In this document: piece after piece, positions 60,062-64,000 of the stretch | Numbering within the stretch: the first letter of the stretch is position 1 | Layout of the letters: each line of letters opens with the position of its first letter | NCBI RefSeq assembly: GCF_003369915.1 | Contig: NC_046674.1 | Span: 13,392,001 to 13,456,000, forward strand | Direction: 5' to 3' | Length of the DNA stretch: 64,000 bases | From: Drosophila miranda | Taxonomy: Eukaryota; Arthropoda; Insecta; Diptera; Drosophilidae | Made by a program: the position numbers and the translations under genes | Notes under the pieces: generated by a model | Databases searched by the model: none | What the model was told of the DNA's origin: nothing | What the model saw: only the letters and a program-made list of their open reading frames with translations

Positions 60062-61329
60062 TCAAGAATATTTTTGTACAAGATGTTCCAGAGTTCTCAA
60101 GGGTCATGGAGTGTAGGTCAGGTAATATCATCGGTCAAAAGGATCCTTACCAATTTTGGGATTCTATTTCAGACTATAAGAGAACACAAATAAATATGCT
60201 GTGAAGATGGACCATTGACCTAAACAAATAGGCAATGGAACAGGCAGTAATGATGTATTTATGGCTGCAAAACGCGACCGTCGTTTTATGGCGGTAAAAC
60301 CATTGCAAGCCATTGTAACCAATTGTATAAAAGACGCACATTTCACCAAAATAAAATTAGTAATCATTGAAAACTCATTAGCTGAACATGTTATTTGCTT
60401 TGAATGGAATCCTTCATCCAGTAATAAATAGCTCGACCCGCAGGTTTCTATGCTGATTACCTACGGTGCTAGGCGATTACTTTGGGAGTCTATAAAGGAT
60501 AACAATCACCGCTAGGGCCACGTATCGTAATTTTGAATCAATTACAACAGCAGTACGCATGATCCTCAACGACGACTGAAAACAGTTCCAAATGTTGGTC
60601 TGCCACTAGTTAATGTGATAGAGAAATGTTTTATAGACAGATATTGATTTGAGTGGATAGAAAGTGGATAGTAAAAGCGGTTTAAGCGACCCCTTATACG
60701 AATACCCCTCCCTAATTCAAAAATTGTTATGATTGGAAACAAAAATTTCTCAAGTGCCTTGCTTCGGAGAAAATAGATCGGTTCGTCTCGCTCTGATCTT
60801 GGTTTACAAACAGAATTCTGTTCTATAAACAATCTAGGCAAATTAATGCTTAAGTCAGCGAAGTTCTCCCTTGGCTGGCATCGAATATCATCAGATCGAT
60901 TGGTTTGTTTATTCCATCAAGGAGTGGTTGGTCAGCGTTTCCCGATCTCCAGTAAAAAGGGGCGCAAAGCCCCTAATCAGCGCTCAAGTGGCGATTAAAG
61001 TGGATCTGCCGCTCCAGCATTTCAGTTTCCATCAAAGCGTCGCAAGTGGCAGTGCGTCAGTGCGTGTTCCCAGGTTAAGTGTGAGTGCGCTTACTTTCGA
61101 AATAAATATATGTATATATTTGACTTATAAAAATGTATAAACTAAAACTAATTAAGAGCTAAAGAAAGAGATTCGAGTCCGAACGTTAGGTCAAGACGGA
61201 TCTGTGTGTTGCGGAGAAGGCTCTCGGCTAAAGATTCAGTATGAGAAACAAAAGACAGAAACAAAACGTATAACAAATCACAGAGCAAACTGCAAACAAT
61301 ATCAAGAACCAAGTGATACCGTTTCGTCT
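60062..61329. other. Intergenic sequence between Ac76E and the MOSMO-like gene
   Basis: No supported gene. An 89-codon plus-strand frame at 60871-61140 (IEYHQIDWFVYSIKEWL) is not simple sequence, but it has no partner exon or known motif. The block 60860-61090 has the GC content of a 5'UTR exon and might belong to a transcript running right. Confidence 0.35.
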
Positions 61330-61910
61330 CTAAAAGTGCGGCAAGCACACCTTCCCCGCAAACAGTTCCGACACCACGGTTATCCACAGTGCCAGCACAA
61401 ACATAATGTAGGATATGCCAATCTTAAAGGTATTGGGCAGCTGGTAGGCCTGTCCCCCGATCTCCTCGATGTGGAAGCCCAATGGAAAGACCACTGCGGC
61501 CATGCAGAACAGCACCATGGCCGCAAAGCCCACCCATCGGGCATAGGGTATGACATTTCGATTGCACGACGAGGAGGCCAGCAGGATCACAGTCGTTGTG
61601 ATGCAAATGCAGCCCATGAAAATGCATACCAATGCAATCAGCCATTCGGGCTGTAGGTCGGGGGTGTAGCACACTTGCGGCCGGTTGTAGAGGGTCATGC
61701 AGGTCCACATTAGTCCCAAGCGTATGTCTCCTAAAATATAATAGGGTTTGTCAGCAATGTTTTCATGCGATTTGGAAAGCCGTCTTCCATCACTTCCGCA
61801 TCACCTGTGCCCGACTCGGTAATAATCCAATCAGGCAGCGCCAGACTCACGATGGCGAACACATCGGCGGCCATAAATAGCGTGGCACTTATTGTTGTTA
61901 ATTTATCCAT
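61330..61910 (-). CDS. MOSMO-like four-pass membrane protein (modulator of Smoothened family)
   Basis: Two exons (61910-61805 and 61730-61330) join at GTG|D to give 168 residues, the size of vertebrate MOSMO. It starts MDKLTTISATLFMAADVFAI, followed by SLALPDWI, which is diagnostic of this claudin-related family. The loop GDIRLGLMWTC carries cysteines. Later spans contain EWLIALVCIFMG, PYARWVGFAAM, FCMAAVVFPLGF and the C-terminal end ELFAGKVCLPHF, matching the vertebrate FAGKVCLP motif. In vertebrates MOSMO, with MEGF8 and MGRN1, lowers surface Smoothened and so dampens Hedgehog signalling; the fly role is not established here. The 74-nt intron uses the donor GTGATGCGG. The promoter lies in the AATATACC module just upstream. 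Confidence 0.9.
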
Positions 61911-61992
61911 ATTATTCTGTACAACAGTTTTGTTTTGGTTTTTATTGGAAAATGTTTTGTTTTTCTTTCTGCTTCGTCTTCAGTGGTAAAAT

Positions 61993-62370
61993 ATACGGTC
62001 TGACCCTCAGAAATATACCGTCTAATTTTCAATGTATACCGCAAATATACCGATGTAAAAACGAACTTAGCCCACTTAACCCCCCTTTTAATTAAACAGA
62101 CGTGCCACTTGAGTTGAACAAGGAAAATAGTACCATTTCTAAAATATTTTTCTAGATAAATTATTTATCTTTGTTTAAACAAAAACAAAAGGGCCACAAT
62201 ATCTTTAAGTTGTATCATTTTCGTGAACTGTATATTAATACCCACTGTATGACAATGGGTTAATCGTTCTCTGTCTTTGATCATCGATTTTGAAATTCGG
62301 TTGAAATTTACGTGCTAGCCAGGATATTCAGCCCTGATTGATGAATCATTTTCCTACAAAAATTTAACCA
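61993..62370. repeat. Promoter-proximal repeat module related to 5138-5780
   Basis: The stretch carries, in order, GACCCTCAGAAATATACCG (62002), CGAACTTAGCCCACTTAA (62062) and ACAATGGGTTAATCGTTCT (about 62252). A CAGCCCTGATTGATGAAT.ATTTTTCCTAC-like block (about 62328) follows. All are diverged matches to the Su(z)12-Pfdn6 interval. It begins about 90 bp upstream of the MOSMO-like start codon, whose 5' end probably lies inside it. Confidence 0.6.
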
Positions 62371-62485
62371 CTCCCTTATATTTGATTGTGTAGAAAAAAA
62401 GGTTTAAACAAAAGAGGTAAATTGTCTTACATGGTAACTACATGGTAACTACATATTTGAATCCAATCGACAGGATAATCGCTAG

Positions 62486-62610
62486 AACTGCGCGCCAAAG
62501 TGAAATTGCTTGAAAAAACTGAATGCAATCCAGTGGAAATTGAGGAACGTTTTGGTGCGATGCAGGGAAGCACGATTAGAGAGAGCGAAATTGAAACGGC
62601 CTGCGCTTAG
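62486..62610 (+). pseudogene. Orphan exon-like reading frame of unknown gene
   Basis: After an acceptor-like ATCGCTAG, a frame of 40 codons reads ELRAKVKLLEKTECNPVEIE, followed by ERFGAMQGSTIRESEIETACA and a TAG stop. Its composition (Lys/Glu-rich, balanced, no repeats) and codon choice look like a genuine soluble protein C-terminus. I find no upstream exon on the plus strand in the window. It may be the fragment of a duplicated gene or the last exon of a gene whose 5' part lies in the poorly resolved sequence to the left. I do not recognise the family. Confidence 0.35.
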
Positions 62611-63539
62611 AAGTTTATATACCCTATCATTGCTTTATATATTTGCTGCAGCTATAGCGATTGTTCTACATAATATGTGCCATCACATATTTGATATTTA
62701 CATGAACTCATTTTTCGATAGCATGTTCATTCCCTTATTTTCTTTGTACTATTTTTTATTCTCTCAATATATTTCCTAAAATCAATCCGATTTGCAACTT
62801 CTTCCTTTTTTCTGCTTCTTCTTTTCTTTTTTTCTTTTTAAGAAAATATCAGAATCGATAGACCACATCTCTCTTATGCTTGTTCTTGGAGTTAGTTCAA
62901 ATCAACTGAGCTTAACTAGAACTGGCAGTTGTTTTTAAATTGAGCAAACAAATGAATTGTACATGCTCAAATTGTAATACAAATTAAAAATTAATTTTTA
63001 TTCATTCAAATTGGTTCTATTATTTAAAAAAAAAGAGTAATAGAGATGTGCTCGCACTCGACTCCCTTTCCCATTGAACTATTTATAGATCTGTAAGATA
63101 ATTGCATTTATACTTACACCGGCACTACTTCGAGTAGCCTCGAGTATAAAAATAATAATAGTACTTACAATATAGAATTTTAAGCGTAGCGGCCACGTCA
63201 CATGCCTGGTCAGCTGGCGCTGACGTGTCCTTAGTCTGCTTGTCCCTCCAGTTGAACGCTAGATAAGGGGTCAGGTGAGGGGTAGGTTTGTCCGTGTCCG
63301 GGTCCGTAAGCTTATATCTGGACGGCTATATCTATTGGAGAGCGAGCCGGTGGGTGTGCGTTATTATTTCAGCGCCCTTCCATTGAAGGTGGGAGGTATA
63401 CCCCATAATTGCCGGGGACCGACGTTTGAATGGCTGTTGCTTTTATCGCCCTCGGGCCATGTAATATTATTAGCGAATTTCAATTGCATTCATTCTCATT
63501 CTCATTTCGGTTGTGCCAGTCTACACCTGTTAGGCCTGT
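62611..63539. other. Intergenic sequence with no recognised gene
   Basis: AT-rich with a CTTCTTTT pyrimidine run (62793-62840). From about 63180 it is GC-richer, with paired GTCAGCTGGCGCTGAC (63210-63225, a near-perfect palindrome). No coding exon is supported. Confidence 0.4.
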
Positions 63540-63863
63540 CTACGGCGGCCTTGGCTGGCCAGCGCGCATCGTATTTCGCCGGCGACGTGGACGAATCTGA
63601 GCACAGTCTGTGCGGCAGCAAAACAACACTTCGGATCCGGTCTGCGGGGTGTCTTCTGGGAGAGTGGACAGGCGGCATACAGTTAAAGATTTGATTTTTG
63701 CACTGCCAAACAGAGCTCCATTTGTGTTTACAAATATTGACGAGTACATACAATATTCATATGACGGATAGTGTGATATGTCTTGAAAGGGGATGCATTG
63801 TGGCGGAGTTGGATTTATCCAGATAAAAAGGAATACGAGTGCCATCGAGCAGGTAAAGAGCAT
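63540..63863 (-). CDS. Hypothetical small secreted protein
   Basis: A 107-codon minus-strand frame opens with a signal-like sequence (MLFTCSMALVFLFIWINPTPPQC). It contains seven cysteines after position 20, including a CC pair and a C-x3-C spacing (LFCCRTDCAQ), followed by a tetrabasic RPRRRR. This arrangement could fit a processed secreted peptide, but I recognise no family. Codon use is mixed and no exon partner or promoter was identified, so it may be a chance frame. Confidence 0.2.
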   Translation of the reverse strand: MLFTCSMALVFLFIWINPTPPQCIPFQDISHYPSYEYCMYSSIFVNTNGALFGSAKIKSLTVCRLSTLPEDTPQTGSEVLFCCRTDCAQIRPRRRRNTMRAGQPRPP

Positions 63864-64000
63864 AAGATTTTCAACACTTAGAGAAACAGTAGCACACTAA
63901 AACAAAACAGCCTAATTAAAATTTAAATAAAAAAATATACAAAATTAAAACAATAAAAAAAAATATTTCAGTTAAAGTTACGTTGGAAATACAAGCATTA

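Noticed and set aside
60566-60841. Minus-strand 91-codon frame
   Set aside because: It has no signal, motif or exon partner, and its codon use is unlike the neighbouring genes.

Overview
This is a nuclear, intron-rich insect window that reads as Drosophila. The genes Su(z)12, Prefoldin 6, Grasp65, Metaxin 2, RhoGDI and Ac76E lie close together, and all can be rebuilt with consensus splice sites and phase-matched exons. As far as I recall, this set corresponds to cytological region 76 of D. melanogaster chromosome 3L (Muller element D). The divergence of the proteins and the style of the DINE-1/Helentron copy suggest a species outside the melanogaster subgroup, perhaps the obscura group. The species call is an inference.

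Region 1-8,940 is a compact housekeeping block. It holds Su(z)12 (minus; PRC2 subunit, with two alternative 3' exons), Pfdn6 (plus) and Grasp65 (plus). Region 8,941-12,300 holds a non-LTR retrotransposon-type ORF of 745 codons (minus), open throughout but lacking recognisable reverse transcriptase catalytic residues, and a TATA-driven secreted Ala/Tyr/Pro-rich cuticle-like gene (minus). Region 13,100-19,650 holds Metaxin 2 (minus) and RhoGDI (plus), placed head to head. The inferred 4-kb 5'UTR intron of RhoGDI carries a decayed Tc1-like transposon with a DINE-1/Helentron element nested inside it.

Region 20,460-59,000 is dominated by Ac76E (plus), a 12-pass adenylyl cyclase with 20 coding exons (1,322 codons), a 15-nt microexon and a GC-AG intron. 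Its first large coding intron (35,617-47,202) hosts, on the opposite strand, a tandem cluster of four paralogous small four-pass membrane protein genes and a decayed RING-finger gene. Three other Ac76E introns carry AT-rich islands of 500-620 bp.

Region 59,000-64,000 holds the Ac76E 3'UTR, a MOSMO-like four-pass membrane protein gene (minus), and poorly resolved sequence with an orphan exon-like reading frame. A promoter-proximal repeat module rich in AATATACC is shared between the upstream regions of Su(z)12 and the MOSMO-like gene. No rRNA or tRNA gene and no CRISPR array was seen.
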